DNA from: Vampirovibrionales bacterium | GTDB taxonomy: Bacteria; Cyanobacteriota; Vampirovibrionia; Vampirovibrionales; Vampirovibrionaceae | Assembly: GCA_016712355.1 (NCBI GenBank) | Contig: JADJRF010000005.1 | Coordinates: forward strand, 1,364,001-1,428,000 | DNA length: 64,000 nt | Direction of reading: 5' to 3' | In this document: in pieces, positions 40,892-49,643 of the stretch | Position numbering within the stretch: the stretch's first letter is position 1 | Layout: each line of letters opens with the position of its first letter | Made by a program: the position numbers and the translations under genes | The notes under the pieces: model-generated | The model's database searches: none | Seen by the model: only the letters and a program-made list of their open reading frames with translations | Told to the model about the DNA's origin: nothing

Positions 40892-41200
40892 ATGGCTGGT
40901 TCTATAAGTGCTACATGTCAAAGGTATCTTAATGCCGCTGTCGCCAGCGAGCGATCGGTTACACATTTTGAAACAAAAGCTCCGAAAGATAAGCCCTTAA
41001 GTCCTACTGAAAAGGCGGGGGCTCAAGCGTTTTATGATGCTCTCAACAACAAACGCTTAGAAAATTCAGAAACGGTTTCTTCCAACGGTAGAAACTGGAG
41101 GCAGGACAATTGCCCTGGAGACTTTGATGCAGAATTAAACAAGGCGCTTAGAGCGCCAGAGGTTTCCGCTCCAACAGGTCTTCGTATTATCAATGGGTAA
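40892..41200 (+). CDS. Orphan small protein, 102 aa
   Basis: I do not recognise this protein. It begins MAGSISATCQRYLNAAVASE and carries two Cys (C9 and one near residue 72 in QDNCPGDF). It is hydrophilic and mixed helix/loop, with no signal peptide. GGGGGAAATTAAG precedes the ATG. Its DNA is less GC-rich than the neighbouring TPR and chemoreceptor genes. A terminator follows 25 bp after the stop. Confidence 0.55.
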   Translation: MAGSISATCQRYLNAAVASERSVTHFETKAPKDKPLSPTEKAGAQAFYDALNNKRLENSETVSSNGRNWRQDNCPGDFDAELNKALRAPEVSAPTGLRIING

Positions 41201-41225
41201 TAAAACGCCGACGAAAATTTAATGT

Positions 41226-41259
41226 AAGCGCCCCGGCAGCCGCAGGCTGGGGGCGCTTT
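41226..41259. terminator. Bidirectional terminator between orphan gene and chemoreceptor
   Basis: AAGCGCCCC pairs with GGGGCGCTT around a GCAGCCGCAGGCTG-containing loop; it is followed by T on the plus strand and preceded by A-rich DNA, so it can act on both converging transcripts. Confidence 0.8.
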
Positions 41260-41284
41260 ATGCTTGGCAGAGGCGATCGCCGCC

Positions 41285-43621
41285 TTAGCTGGCGATGCGG
41301 AAGCGGTTGACGACGGTTTCCAGTTTTTGAGCCACGCCGGAGAGTTCTCGCGCGGCGCCTTCCAGACGAACGGCGCCGCTGCGGCTTTCGGCGCTGGAGC
41401 GCGAGACTTTTTCGACCGTCAGCGTCATATCACCCGTGCTGGCGGCGACTTCTCCCGCGCTGCGGGCGATATCGTCGGAGCCTTTGGCCAGCTCGCTCAT
41501 GCTTTGCGAGATCATCTGCACGCCGACGTTGGCTTGCTGGACGCGTTGTGCGACTTCCACCGAGAGCCCGGCGGTTTGCTGGACGTTTTCGGAAACCGAG
41601 TCGGCAGCCGTTGCGACGCTGTTGACGTTGTTGCTGATTTCGTTCACGGTGGCCGTTTGCTCTTCGACCGCGCTGGCAATGGAGGTAATAAACTGGTTGA
41701 CGTTGGCAATAATGCCGGAGATCTCGTTCATGGCATTGATGGCGGCATCGGTATTGCTTTGAATGCCCTCAATGCGGCGACGAATATCCTCGGTGGCTTC
41801 GCCAGAACGTTGCGCCAGCGCTTTGACCTCGTTGGCGACCACGGCAAAACCCTTGCCGGCGTCTCCTGCGTTGGCGGCTTCGATGGTGGCGTTGAGTGCG
41901 AGCAGATTGGTTTGTGAGGCGATATCGCTGATAATTTCCAGCACGTCGCCGATTTCTCGAGTGGAGGCGTCCAGCGCGTGCATGGTTTCTTTGGTGCTTT
42001 GCGCGCTCTGTTCTGCGTTGTTGGCAATTTGCCGGGCATGACTGGCGTTCTGGGAGACTTCTCCCAGAGAGGCGCTCATTTCTTCGATGGCGCTGGCGAC
42101 GGTGTTAACGGAGGCGGACATTTCTTCCGCTGCGGCCGAGGCGTTTTGCATCTGATCGGATACTTTTTCGGCGGCCTGTTCCACGTCATGGATATTCTGC
42201 TCCACCTGAGAGCTGGCGGAATGGGCCTGTTGCAGGTTGGAAGAAGACTGTTCCACCGCCGCCGCCACGGTTTTAATGCTATTGTCAACGGTGGTGGTGG
42301 ATTGTGAGGCCGAAGAAGAGAGCTGGCTGACTTCTTCAGCGCCTTGTTTAATTTGGGTGGATGTGGCAGACAGCGACTGAGACGCGTTCATGACGTCCTG
42401 GGCGCTGGCTTTGAGGTTGGCGACGATTTCGCGGAAGGAGACGACCATCTCGTTAAACGAGGTGCTGACGCGGCTTAACTCGTCGCGGGTGTCGACGGGC
42501 GCTTCGGCGGTCAGGTCGCCTTGCGCCACGGCGGCGGTGACGCGTTGCAGGCGGCTCACTGTCCCTGTCACAGACAGGTAAAATCCTGTCATAAAGTAGG
42601 CGACCGCTAACAGTACGCAAGCAGTAATCCATAAAGTTTGATTTAATGGCGCCCGCGTTTGCTGGATGCGCTTTTCAACAAGCTTATCAAATACCTGAAT
42701 CACGTCATCGAAGAGCGGTTCCTGAGCGCTTGTCGCCAAATCAACTTGGTTGCGGAATATATGGTTGGGAGTTTGAAAACTCTGAGGACGTAAAAAGCGT
42801 TTGAGAATGTCTTTTTCCAAAGAATTCATCAGAGGATTTGTACGGACTGCATAATCTGATCGCGCTTTCTTAAGAGCAATAACGCTTTCGCTGTCCTGAG
42901 TACGGGCAATAATCCGGTCCAGATTGTCGAGCGCCTGATGCGTATTGTGAATAAAAGCATCTCCAGCCACAGGCAACTCACGGGCTGAGCGCGCGTCCAG
43001 TTGCCGGCTTGTCATTAATCCATCCACCGTCCGCTCTAAAGCCGGTAGCACTTTGACGCTTTTTACCACCTGATCATATAAAATAGTGCCTAAGTAGTAG
43101 GTGTTTTCTTCGGGGTCAAGCGTAATTTGTCCTTTATCTGCGGCGTCTTGGAGCAGTTGCGACGCAAGACTAACGGCTTGGGCTTCTTTTGCTTTCCATC
43201 CCTCTGAATTTATAAGCCTTATAAAAGGCTGTGCTTGTTCATTCAACTGGAGATCGCTTCCAAACTGTTGTTGTTTTTCCTGTACGGTTTTAGACAAGGC
43301 TAAAATATCAGCCTCTAATTGACGCAGGGTGTTGGCCCCTTCTTCATTGCTGATTTTACCTGTTTGAATTTTTTTAACGGTGAGTTCGTGCGCTAACAGT
43401 TTGAACATCAGCGACTTGAGGGGACGCATGTACTCACTTGCCATGAGTTCACTTTTAGAAAGTGTCTCGGTTGTGTTGACGAAACCGTAAAAATTCCATA
43501 AGGGTTGAGCGACTATTATCAGAAACAAAATGCCGACGATGCTAAATTTTTGAGGATATGTCAGTCGGCCGACCCCTTTTATTGCAGGCGAAAAGAACGA
43601 GTGAAACGCTCTGAACATCAT
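41285..43621 (-). CDS. Methyl-accepting chemotaxis protein
   Basis: This 778-residue receptor signals to CheA/CheW. It has a first membrane helix (about 27-44), a large all-helical periplasmic sensor of about 280 residues, a second helix (about 327-350), a HAMP domain (about 350-405) and a long MA signalling domain whose hairpin tip reads DIASQTNLLALNATIEAANAG followed by EVKALAQRSGEAT. The sensor has no recognisable dCache fold and looks like an extended helical bundle; the ligand is unknown. The ATG at 43621 is chosen because GGAG lies eight bases upstream. No che genes are nearby. Confidence 0.95.
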   Translation of the reverse strand: MMFRAFHSFFSPAIKGVGRLTYPQKFSIVGILFLIIVAQPLWNFYGFVNTTETLSKSELMASEYMRPLKSLMFKLLAHELTVKKIQTGKISNEEGANTLRQLEADILALSKTVQEKQQQFGSDLQLNEQAQPFIRLINSEGWKAKEAQAVSLASQLLQDAADKGQITLDPEENTYYLGTILYDQVVKSVKVLPALERTVDGLMTSRQLDARSARELPVAGDAFIHNTHQALDNLDRIIARTQDSESVIALKKARSDYAVRTNPLMNSLEKDILKRFLRPQSFQTPNHIFRNQVDLATSAQEPLFDDVIQVFDKLVEKRIQQTRAPLNQTLWITACVLLAVAYFMTGFYLSVTGTVSRLQRVTAAVAQGDLTAEAPVDTRDELSRVSTSFNEMVVSFREIVANLKASAQDVMNASQSLSATSTQIKQGAEEVSQLSSSASQSTTTVDNSIKTVAAAVEQSSSNLQQAHSASSQVEQNIHDVEQAAEKVSDQMQNASAAAEEMSASVNTVASAIEEMSASLGEVSQNASHARQIANNAEQSAQSTKETMHALDASTREIGDVLEIISDIASQTNLLALNATIEAANAGDAGKGFAVVANEVKALAQRSGEATEDIRRRIEGIQSNTDAAINAMNEISGIIANVNQFITSIASAVEEQTATVNEISNNVNSVATAADSVSENVQQTAGLSVEVAQRVQQANVGVQMISQSMSELAKGSDDIARSAGEVAASTGDMTLTVEKVSRSSAESRSGAVRLEGAARELSGVAQKLETVVNRFRIAS

Positions 43622-44082
43622 CAATTTTTCTCCTGCTTGCTCTACAGCTTAAGTAGAGGCGGCTGACTCATCTTTTTACAGGCTGTTTGGCGGCATCTTT
43701 AAGGGCATTATAGGAAGTCGATTGTCTCTCCAATTCCTTCTAATGGATGATTTAGAGAATCGGGGGAATGCGGTTTGTCGCCTTTGCCACTGAGATTGGA
43801 CTGGATTAGCCATTTGGGCAATGGCTTAATAGCTAATCTGTTTATCAGACGGTCTTGGGTATGATAGGAGCTGTCAACAAACCGTGACGCTGACTCTCTT
43901 CGGGCTGAATTTTCTTTGCGAATTCTCTTCTTTCTCCTCCCGTATGCCCGAACGCCGCCTCTCTCTCGGAAAATTTGCTTCTCAGGCTTGCGTCTGCGTG
44001 CTTTTGGCAGGCTTTTTGCCGAGAAAGAGGCGGTCGCGCTCCCGGCCTATCACGCCAAGCAGATCAGGAAAGGGCTCCTCGT
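43622..44082. other. Divergent control region between chemoreceptor and hydrogenase operon
   Basis: About 460 bp. AGCCATT-TGGGC-AATGGCT (around 43809-43827) is a perfect 7-bp hairpin, and TATGAT (near 43859) could be a -10 box for the hydrogenase operon, leaving a leader of about 210 nt. No Rex or FNR box is evident. A plus frame from 43884 overlaps hydC out of frame and is rejected. Confidence 0.4.
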
Positions 44083-44565
44083 ATGACATCCCCCTCGCCT
44101 CGTCAGGAAACGCATCGTCCCGAAGTCGAAGCGCTGATCAATTTATGGAAAGATCGCCCCGGCAACCTTATTATGGCGCTCCACGAAATCGAGAAGTCGC
44201 TCGGGTATGTGCCGCGCGATATTTCCCAGCAACTGGCGCGCGGTTTGAATGTGCCCTTGGCCCAGATTTACGAAGTTCTTACGTTCTATAACTATTTTCG
44301 CCTCACGCCCCCCGCGAAAAACAAGATTCAAGTGTGTATGGGGACGGCCTGCTACATCAAGGGCTCTGGCGATATTCTCGAGACGCTCAAAGCGCAATTG
44401 GGCGTTCAGGAAGGCGAAATCACGCCGGACGGGGCGTTTGAAATTGAAAATGTCCGCTGTATTGGCTGTTGCGGGCTTTCGCCCGTGATTAAAGTGGGCG
44501 AGAAGGTCTACGGCAAAGTAAAGCCGGATGACGTGACCGCTATCCTTTCAAATTATAGCGCTTAG
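44083..44565 (+). CDS. hydC: NuoE-like [2Fe-2S] subunit of the hydrogenase (HydC)
   Basis: The 160-residue thioredoxin-like iron-sulfur protein passes electrons between the NADH site on HydB and the rest of the complex. Four Cys ligands are present: C85 and C90 (VCMGTACYIKG) and C126 and C130 (RCIGCCGLSP). The N-terminal helical part is as in the 24-kDa subunit of complex I. AGGAAAGGG precedes the ATG. It is the first gene of hydC-hydB-hydA. It is not a part of respiratory complex I, because hydrogenase rather than nuo genes follow. Confidence 0.93.
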   Translation: MTSPSPRQETHRPEVEALINLWKDRPGNLIMALHEIEKSLGYVPRDISQQLARGLNVPLAQIYEVLTFYNYFRLTPPAKNKIQVCMGTACYIKGSGDILETLKAQLGVQEGEITPDGAFEIENVRCIGCCGLSPVIKVGEKVYGKVKPDDVTAILSNYSA

Positions 44566-44612
44566 CTTCTTCTTACGCTCAAGAAACACGATTAAGTAAG
44601 GAAACCGCCGCG

Positions 44613-46307
44613 ATGAAAAAGACGCTCGACGACCTGCAACGCATCAAAGCCGAACGCCAGGGTATGCAAGAAGAATGGATCAAAGTCTGTATGAGTAGCG
44701 GCGGCGTCGCCGCCGGGTCGGAAGACGTCATGGCCGCCGTTGAAGACGAGTTGGCGCAGCGATCGCTGGCCGTTAAGGCCTTGCGTAAAATGGGCTGTAT
44801 TGGCTGCTGTCACGCCGATCCTGTCGTCGAAGTCAAGCCAAAGGGTGGCAAGCCCACGATTTATGAGCGCGTTACTCCTGAACAGGCGCGTGAAATCGTC
44901 GCTCAGCATTTTCAGGGCGGCCAGGCACTGGAATCTTCAACACCTACCGATGAGATGTTCCCGCACCAGGTGCGCATCGCATTGCGCAATTGCGGTATCG
45001 TAGACCCCGAATGCATCGACGACTACATTGCCCATGACGGTTACAGCGGCTTGCGGCATCTGCTGGCCGATGCGGGTCCGGCAGGCGTCATCGAAGAAAT
45101 GCGCCTTTCCGGCTTGCGCGGACGCGGTGGAGCGGGATTCCCCACGTGGGTGAAGTGGAATTTTGCTAACAAAAAGCAAGCCGACGTAAAATATATGATT
45201 TGTAACGGCGACGAGGGCGATCCGGGCGCTTACATGGATCGCAGCATCATGGAAAGCGATCCGCATGGCGTCGTCGAAGGCATGATCCTCGCCGGATTCG
45301 CGGTCGGCGCCCGCCAGGGATATTTTTACATCCGCGCAGAGTATCCGTTGGCGATTGAGCGTGTTCAGAAGGCTATCGACGCTGCGCGCTCGTACGGCTT
45401 TCTGGGCGAGCGCATTTTAGGAACCGAGTTTTCTTACGATCTGGAAATTCGCCTGGGGGCCGGCGCCTTCGTCTGCGGTGAAGAAACGGCTTTGATCGCC
45501 TCTATCGAAGGCAAGCGCGGGACGCCGCGTCCACGCCCGCCCTATCCTACCGATTGCGGCTTGTGGGGCCATCCCACCGTGATTAACAACGTGGAAACCC
45601 TTTCTAACGTAACGGCGATTCTTCAGCGTGGCGGCGCCTGGTATGGTAGCATCGGCACGCCTGAATCTACTGGTACAAAAGTGTTCGCTTTGACCGGCAA
45701 AGTGAAGAACTCCGGCCTGATCGAAATCCCCATGGGCACAACCCTGCGAGAGATTGTCTTTGATATCGGGGGCGGACCCATTTCCGCCAAGCCGTTTATG
45801 GCCGTTCAAACCGGCGGCCCCTCCGGCGGCCTGATTACCAAAGAGCATCTTGATACGCCGCTGACGTATGAAAATCTCCAGAAGCTGGGCTCCATCATGG
45901 GCTCCGGTGGGATGATTGTCATTGATGAGGGCGACTGCGTCGTCGATCTTGCCAAATTCTATATTGGTTTCTGCGCTGAGGAATCCTGCGGAAAGTGCGC
46001 GCCCTGCCGCGTGGGCGGTAAGCGTATGCAGGAGATTCTGGAAGCTATCAGCGAAGGGCGCGCTCAAATGTCGGATCTTGATAAGCTCAAGAAGCTGGCG
46101 CACGCGATGCAAAAGGCCTCGCTGTGTGGCTTGGGCCAGACCGCGCCGAATCCGGTGCTGTCCACGATTCGCCAGTACGCTGAAGAATATCGTCAGCACA
46201 TCGAAGATCGTACCTGTCGCGCGCGTCGTTGCGTGGCGCTGGTCAAATACCAGATGGAGCTGAAGAAGCAAAAGGCCGCCGCCGCTCCTGCGGGCGCTGC
46301 TTCCTGA
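44613..46307 (+). CDS. hydB: NuoF-like FMN/NADH subunit of the hydrogenase (HydB), lacking the C-terminal ferredoxin
   Basis: HydB binds FMN and NAD(H) and is the proposed bifurcation site. The 564-residue protein has an N-terminal thioredoxin-like domain (about 1-100), the FMN/NADH domain (GLRGRGGAGFPTW, 167-179; GEETALIASIEGKRG, 289-303), and a [4Fe-4S] site with C459, C462, C465 and C505. In the N-terminal domain the first ligand pair is reduced: VCMSSGGVAAG has one Cys, followed by GCIGCC. After RTCRARRC the protein ends in an Ala-rich tail, so the two-[4Fe-4S] ferredoxin domain found in many HydB/HndC proteins is missing. It is 47 bp after hydC. Confidence 0.93.
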   Translation: MKKTLDDLQRIKAERQGMQEEWIKVCMSSGGVAAGSEDVMAAVEDELAQRSLAVKALRKMGCIGCCHADPVVEVKPKGGKPTIYERVTPEQAREIVAQHFQGGQALESSTPTDEMFPHQVRIALRNCGIVDPECIDDYIAHDGYSGLRHLLADAGPAGVIEEMRLSGLRGRGGAGFPTWVKWNFANKKQADVKYMICNGDEGDPGAYMDRSIMESDPHGVVEGMILAGFAVGARQGYFYIRAEYPLAIERVQKAIDAARSYGFLGERILGTEFSYDLEIRLGAGAFVCGEETALIASIEGKRGTPRPRPPYPTDCGLWGHPTVINNVETLSNVTAILQRGGAWYGSIGTPESTGTKVFALTGKVKNSGLIEIPMGTTLREIVFDIGGGPISAKPFMAVQTGGPSGGLITKEHLDTPLTYENLQKLGSIMGSGGMIVIDEGDCVVDLAKFYIGFCAEESCGKCAPCRVGGKRMQEILEAISEGRAQMSDLDKLKKLAHAMQKASLCGLGQTAPNPVLSTIRQYAEEYRQHIEDRTCRARRCVALVKYQMELKKQKAAAAPAGAAS

Positions 46308-46379
46308 GTCTGATTTTGTCTCTCCCATAATGAGAGCGTCCTGACATTTAGCCGTATGTAACTGGTAAGGAACAGAGCC

Positions 46380-48155
46380 ATGGCGCCCACCGCAACTGCA
46401 CCCCAAACCCTCACTGCCCAGATTGACGGCCTTGACGTCGCCATTCAGGCGGGAGAAACCATCCTTGACGCCGCCAAGCGCGCGCATGTCCGCATCCCTA
46501 CGCTGTGTAAGCACCCGGATGTGCATGCCACCGCCGCCTGTGGTATCTGCGTGGTCAAGGTGGGTAACTCCAACAAAATGCTGCGCGCTTGCTGCACACC
46601 GATTGAAGCCGGTATGAGCATCGTGACGCAGGATCCTGAGATCGTCGAGATTCGGAAGTCAGTCGTTGAGTTAATTCTCTCCAATCACCCCAACGAATGC
46701 TTCACTTGCGGCCGTAATACCAATTGCGAACTTCAATCGTTGGCGGCGACGTTCGGCGTACGAGAAACTCCGTTTGGCGTAAAAGCCCCTGATCATTCGC
46801 GCGACGACGACTCCACCCGGTCGATCGTGCTGGAGCCTAACAAGTGTATTAGCTGCGGCCGCTGCGTTGATATTTGCCAGAATGTCCAAAACGTATGGGC
46901 GCTTTCTTTCCTGAATCGTGGCATCAATATTCAGATGGCGCCGGCAGGAGACATTTTGCTTGCCGATAGCCCGTGCGTCCGCTGCGGCCAGTGCTCTGCG
47001 CATTGCCCGACTGGCGCGATTCATGAATACGACCAGACCGACGAAGTCTGGAATATGCTGCAGAACAAAGATCTTCACGTCGTAGCGCAAATCGCTCCGG
47101 CGGTGCGCGTGGCGCTAGGCGAATGTTTCGGCCTGGAGCCGGGCGTGAATCTCACCAAACAGATTTACGCAGCCCTGCGGCGCTTGGGCTTCCATACGGT
47201 ATTTGATACCAACTTCAGCGCCGATCTCACGATCATGGAAGAGGCCGCCGAGTTCGTCGAGCGCTTCGCCAACGGCAAGGGCGTTCTGCCGCTGATTACT
47301 ACCTGTTGCCCTTCATGGGTGGACTTCATGGAGAAGTATCACAGCGACATGATCGCCCACTTCTCTTCATGCAAATCGCCCCAAATGATGCTGGGCGCTT
47401 TGGCTAAAACCTATTTTGCCGAGAAGCGGCAACTCGATCCCGCCAATATGCGCGTGGTGTCAGTCATGCCGTGTACCGCGAAGAAGTACGAAGTGAATCG
47501 CTCGGAAGAAATGCGCTCTTCTGGTTTCCAGGATGTAGACGTCTCGATTACCACGCGGGAACTGGCCCGCATGATTAAGCAAGCCGGTATCGACCTGCTG
47601 AATCTGGATCCAGAAGAATCAGATCATCTCATGGGTAACTATAGCGGCGCTGGAACCATTTTTGCCAATACGGGCGGCGTTATGGAAGCGGCTCTGCGCA
47701 CCGCGTATTTTAATGTGACCGGTCAGAACCTCTCAAATCCTGACATTCTGGCGACCCGCGGCTTGGAAGGCGTGAAAGAGGGCGCTGTCGACGTCAACGG
47801 CACGGAAGTGCGCGTGGCAGTGGCGCACGGTCTGGGCAACGTGGAAGCCGTTATCAACCGCGTGCGCGAAGCCAAGGAAAAAGGCGAACCCTTGCCGTGG
47901 CACTTTATTGAGGTTATGGCTTGCCCTGGCGGCTGTATTGGCGGTGGCGGACAGCCCTACGGCGTGACCGACGGCACGCGCGAAAAGCGGATGAAGGGTA
48001 TTTACGACGAAGATAAGTCCCTGCATGTGCGCTGTTCGCACGAAAACTACTATATTAATCAGGTTTATGATGACTTTCTCGGTAAGCCGCTCAGTGAGAA
48101 GTCGCATCATTTGCTGCATACGCACTATGTGCCGCGTCCCATGTATCTTAAATAG
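46380..48155 (+). CDS. hydA: [FeFe] hydrogenase catalytic subunit
   Basis: HydA makes or uses H2 at the H-cluster. The 591-residue protein has an N-terminal [2Fe-2S] domain (C43, C54, C57, C71), a His/Cys3 [4Fe-4S] site (H103, C107, C110, C116), a two-[4Fe-4S] ferredoxin (C156-C166 and C199-C209), and the H-cluster motifs TTCCPSW (307-313), MPCTAKKYE (363-371) and EVMACPGGCIGGGGQP (511-526). All cluster ligands are intact; the first motif has Thr for the usual Ser. A small-subunit-like C-terminus follows. With HydB and HydC this forms a trimeric, probably NADH/ferredoxin-bifurcating enzyme. Maturases HydE, HydF and HydG are not in the window. Confidence 0.97.
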   Translation: MAPTATAPQTLTAQIDGLDVAIQAGETILDAAKRAHVRIPTLCKHPDVHATAACGICVVKVGNSNKMLRACCTPIEAGMSIVTQDPEIVEIRKSVVELILSNHPNECFTCGRNTNCELQSLAATFGVRETPFGVKAPDHSRDDDSTRSIVLEPNKCISCGRCVDICQNVQNVWALSFLNRGINIQMAPAGDILLADSPCVRCGQCSAHCPTGAIHEYDQTDEVWNMLQNKDLHVVAQIAPAVRVALGECFGLEPGVNLTKQIYAALRRLGFHTVFDTNFSADLTIMEEAAEFVERFANGKGVLPLITTCCPSWVDFMEKYHSDMIAHFSSCKSPQMMLGALAKTYFAEKRQLDPANMRVVSVMPCTAKKYEVNRSEEMRSSGFQDVDVSITTRELARMIKQAGIDLLNLDPEESDHLMGNYSGAGTIFANTGGVMEAALRTAYFNVTGQNLSNPDILATRGLEGVKEGAVDVNGTEVRVAVAHGLGNVEAVINRVREAKEKGEPLPWHFIEVMACPGGCIGGGGQPYGVTDGTREKRMKGIYDEDKSLHVRCSHENYYINQVYDDFLGKPLSEKSHHLLHTHYVPRPMYLK

Positions 48156-48197
48156 ACACGCGTCCAGACGCTGCTCAAACGTTCTGTTCTTCTTGTC

Positions 48198-48240
48198 AAA
48201 TCCCCGCCTCGTCTTTTCCGCAAGCGGGGATTTGGCCTTT
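48198..48240 (+). terminator. Hairpin after the hydrogenase operon
   Basis: AAATCCCCG pairs with CGGGGATTT. The following tail is T-poor (TTTGGCCTTT), so it may be only a partial or weak terminator. Confidence 0.55.
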
Positions 48241-48291
48241 GGGCCGTTCCTGCTAGACTGGCCAGACAATGGATAACAGGCAATGTTTTAA

Positions 48292-49638
48292 ATGACCTTT
48301 TCTGCGCGAGAGGCGGCTTGGGAGATCCTGGAGCGTTTTGAACGCCGTACGCCCGGGCGGCGTCATCAAACGTTAAAGCTGGACGCCTGTCTGGAGCGCG
48401 TTTTCTCTTCGGCGAAAAGCGCCTCATGGCGCTCGGAAGATCGCCGTTTTTGTACAGCGCTGACGTATGGCGTATTGCGGCGCTGGCTTCCCTATGAAGC
48501 CCGTTTGCAAGCATTAAGTCAGTTTCCCTGGTCTCGCGTGGCCCCCCCCGTCCGCGCGCTGCTACGGTTAGGACTGTTTCAATTGCTGGATGGCGACGAA
48601 ATTCCTCCGTACGCTGCTCTGAATGAAACCGTTGAGCAGGCCAGGCGGCGCGGCTTGTCGAAGGCTTCTATTGCCTTTGTCAATGGGATGTTACGCGCCG
48701 TCCAGCGCCAACAGGCTGCTGGCGATTGGATTCCGCCATCGTTTGAAGCGGAACCTTCTGCGCATCTGGCGCAGGTATGGAATGTACCTGAATGGCTTGG
48801 CGCTCGCTGGCTGCTTCATTACGGCAAAAGCGAAACGCTGGCCATGGCCCGAATGTTGGCCGACCCTCCGCCGCTGTCGTTACGCGTCAACACGCTTCAG
48901 ACATCACCGAAGGACTTGAAGACTCTATTGATGTCAGCGGGCGTGACGTGCGCCGTATTAGAGGACGATCCGCCCGAATGTCTTACGTTGTCCGGCTTTT
49001 ATGGGTCGCCTGTAGCATTGCCGGGCTTTGCGGAGGGGGCTTTTTTTGTTCAGGATCGCAACGCGGCGCGCGTGAGCCGCTTTCTTGCGCCTGAGCCGGG
49101 CGAAACCGTTGTCGATTTATGCGCGGCGCCGGGCGGTAAAACCACGCATTTGGCGGCGTTGATGGCCAATCGCGGCGTTCTGTGGGCGGTGGAATCGGTC
49201 GCCGCCAAAATGGCGCGCCTACAGGAAAACGCCACCCGCTTGGGCGTGACTATTTTACAAACGGCTTGCGAGGATGCGTTGACGTTCTCACTCCCCGATG
49301 GGGGCCGAGCCGATCGCGTTTTAATCGATGCGCCCTGTTCTGGACTGGGGACGATTCGTCGTCACCCTGATATCCTGCTACAGCTTACTGAGCGCGATCT
49401 GGCGCAGTACGCCGATAAACAGCGAGCGCTACTCGTACACGGTCTGTCGTTGTTACGAGCCGGTGGAGAGGCCGTCTACGCGACCTGTAGCCTGGATGTT
49501 ACCGAAAATGGCGATGTGGCGCGCGCCGTTTTGAAGGATTGCCCGAATGTATGCCTGTTGGAAGAACGTCAGTGGCCGATTTCGTCGATGGGAGACGGTT
49601 TTTATATGGCGCGATTTCGACTCGAGCAGGTACAATAA
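48292..49638 (+). CDS. rsmB: 16S rRNA (cytosine 967-C5)-methyltransferase
   Basis: RsmB methylates C967 of 16S rRNA with SAM. The 448-residue protein has an N-terminal NusB-like RNA-binding domain (about 1-140) and a C-terminal Rossmann methyltransferase with the SAM loop CAAPGGKTTHLAAL (about 281-294), motif IV DAPCSGLGTIRRHPD with its Cys, and motif VI YATCSLDVTENGDV with the catalytic Cys. The length is normal. The DppF-type gene starts 5 bp after its stop, so the two may be co-transcribed. Confidence 0.95.
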   Translation: MTFSAREAAWEILERFERRTPGRRHQTLKLDACLERVFSSAKSASWRSEDRRFCTALTYGVLRRWLPYEARLQALSQFPWSRVAPPVRALLRLGLFQLLDGDEIPPYAALNETVEQARRRGLSKASIAFVNGMLRAVQRQQAAGDWIPPSFEAEPSAHLAQVWNVPEWLGARWLLHYGKSETLAMARMLADPPPLSLRVNTLQTSPKDLKTLLMSAGVTCAVLEDDPPECLTLSGFYGSPVALPGFAEGAFFVQDRNAARVSRFLAPEPGETVVDLCAAPGGKTTHLAALMANRGVLWAVESVAAKMARLQENATRLGVTILQTACEDALTFSLPDGGRADRVLIDAPCSGLGTIRRHPDILLQLTERDLAQYADKQRALLVHGLSLLRAGGEAVYATCSLDVTENGDVARAVLKDCPNVCLLEERQWPISSMGDGFYMARFRLEQVQ

Positions 49639-49643
49639 AGCCT

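Noticed and set aside
41264..41917. 217-codon plus-strand frame
   Set aside because: It is antisense to the conserved signalling domain of the chemoreceptor.
43884..44291. 135-codon plus-strand frame upstream of and overlapping hydC
   Set aside because: It runs out of frame into hydC, has no ribosome site, and shows no family features.
45417..46526. 369-codon minus-strand frame
   Set aside because: It is antisense to hydB, which is clearly conserved.
44083..48155. Respiratory complex I (nuoEFG) genes
   Set aside because: The third protein carries H-cluster motifs, so the set is a hydrogenase rather than complex I.
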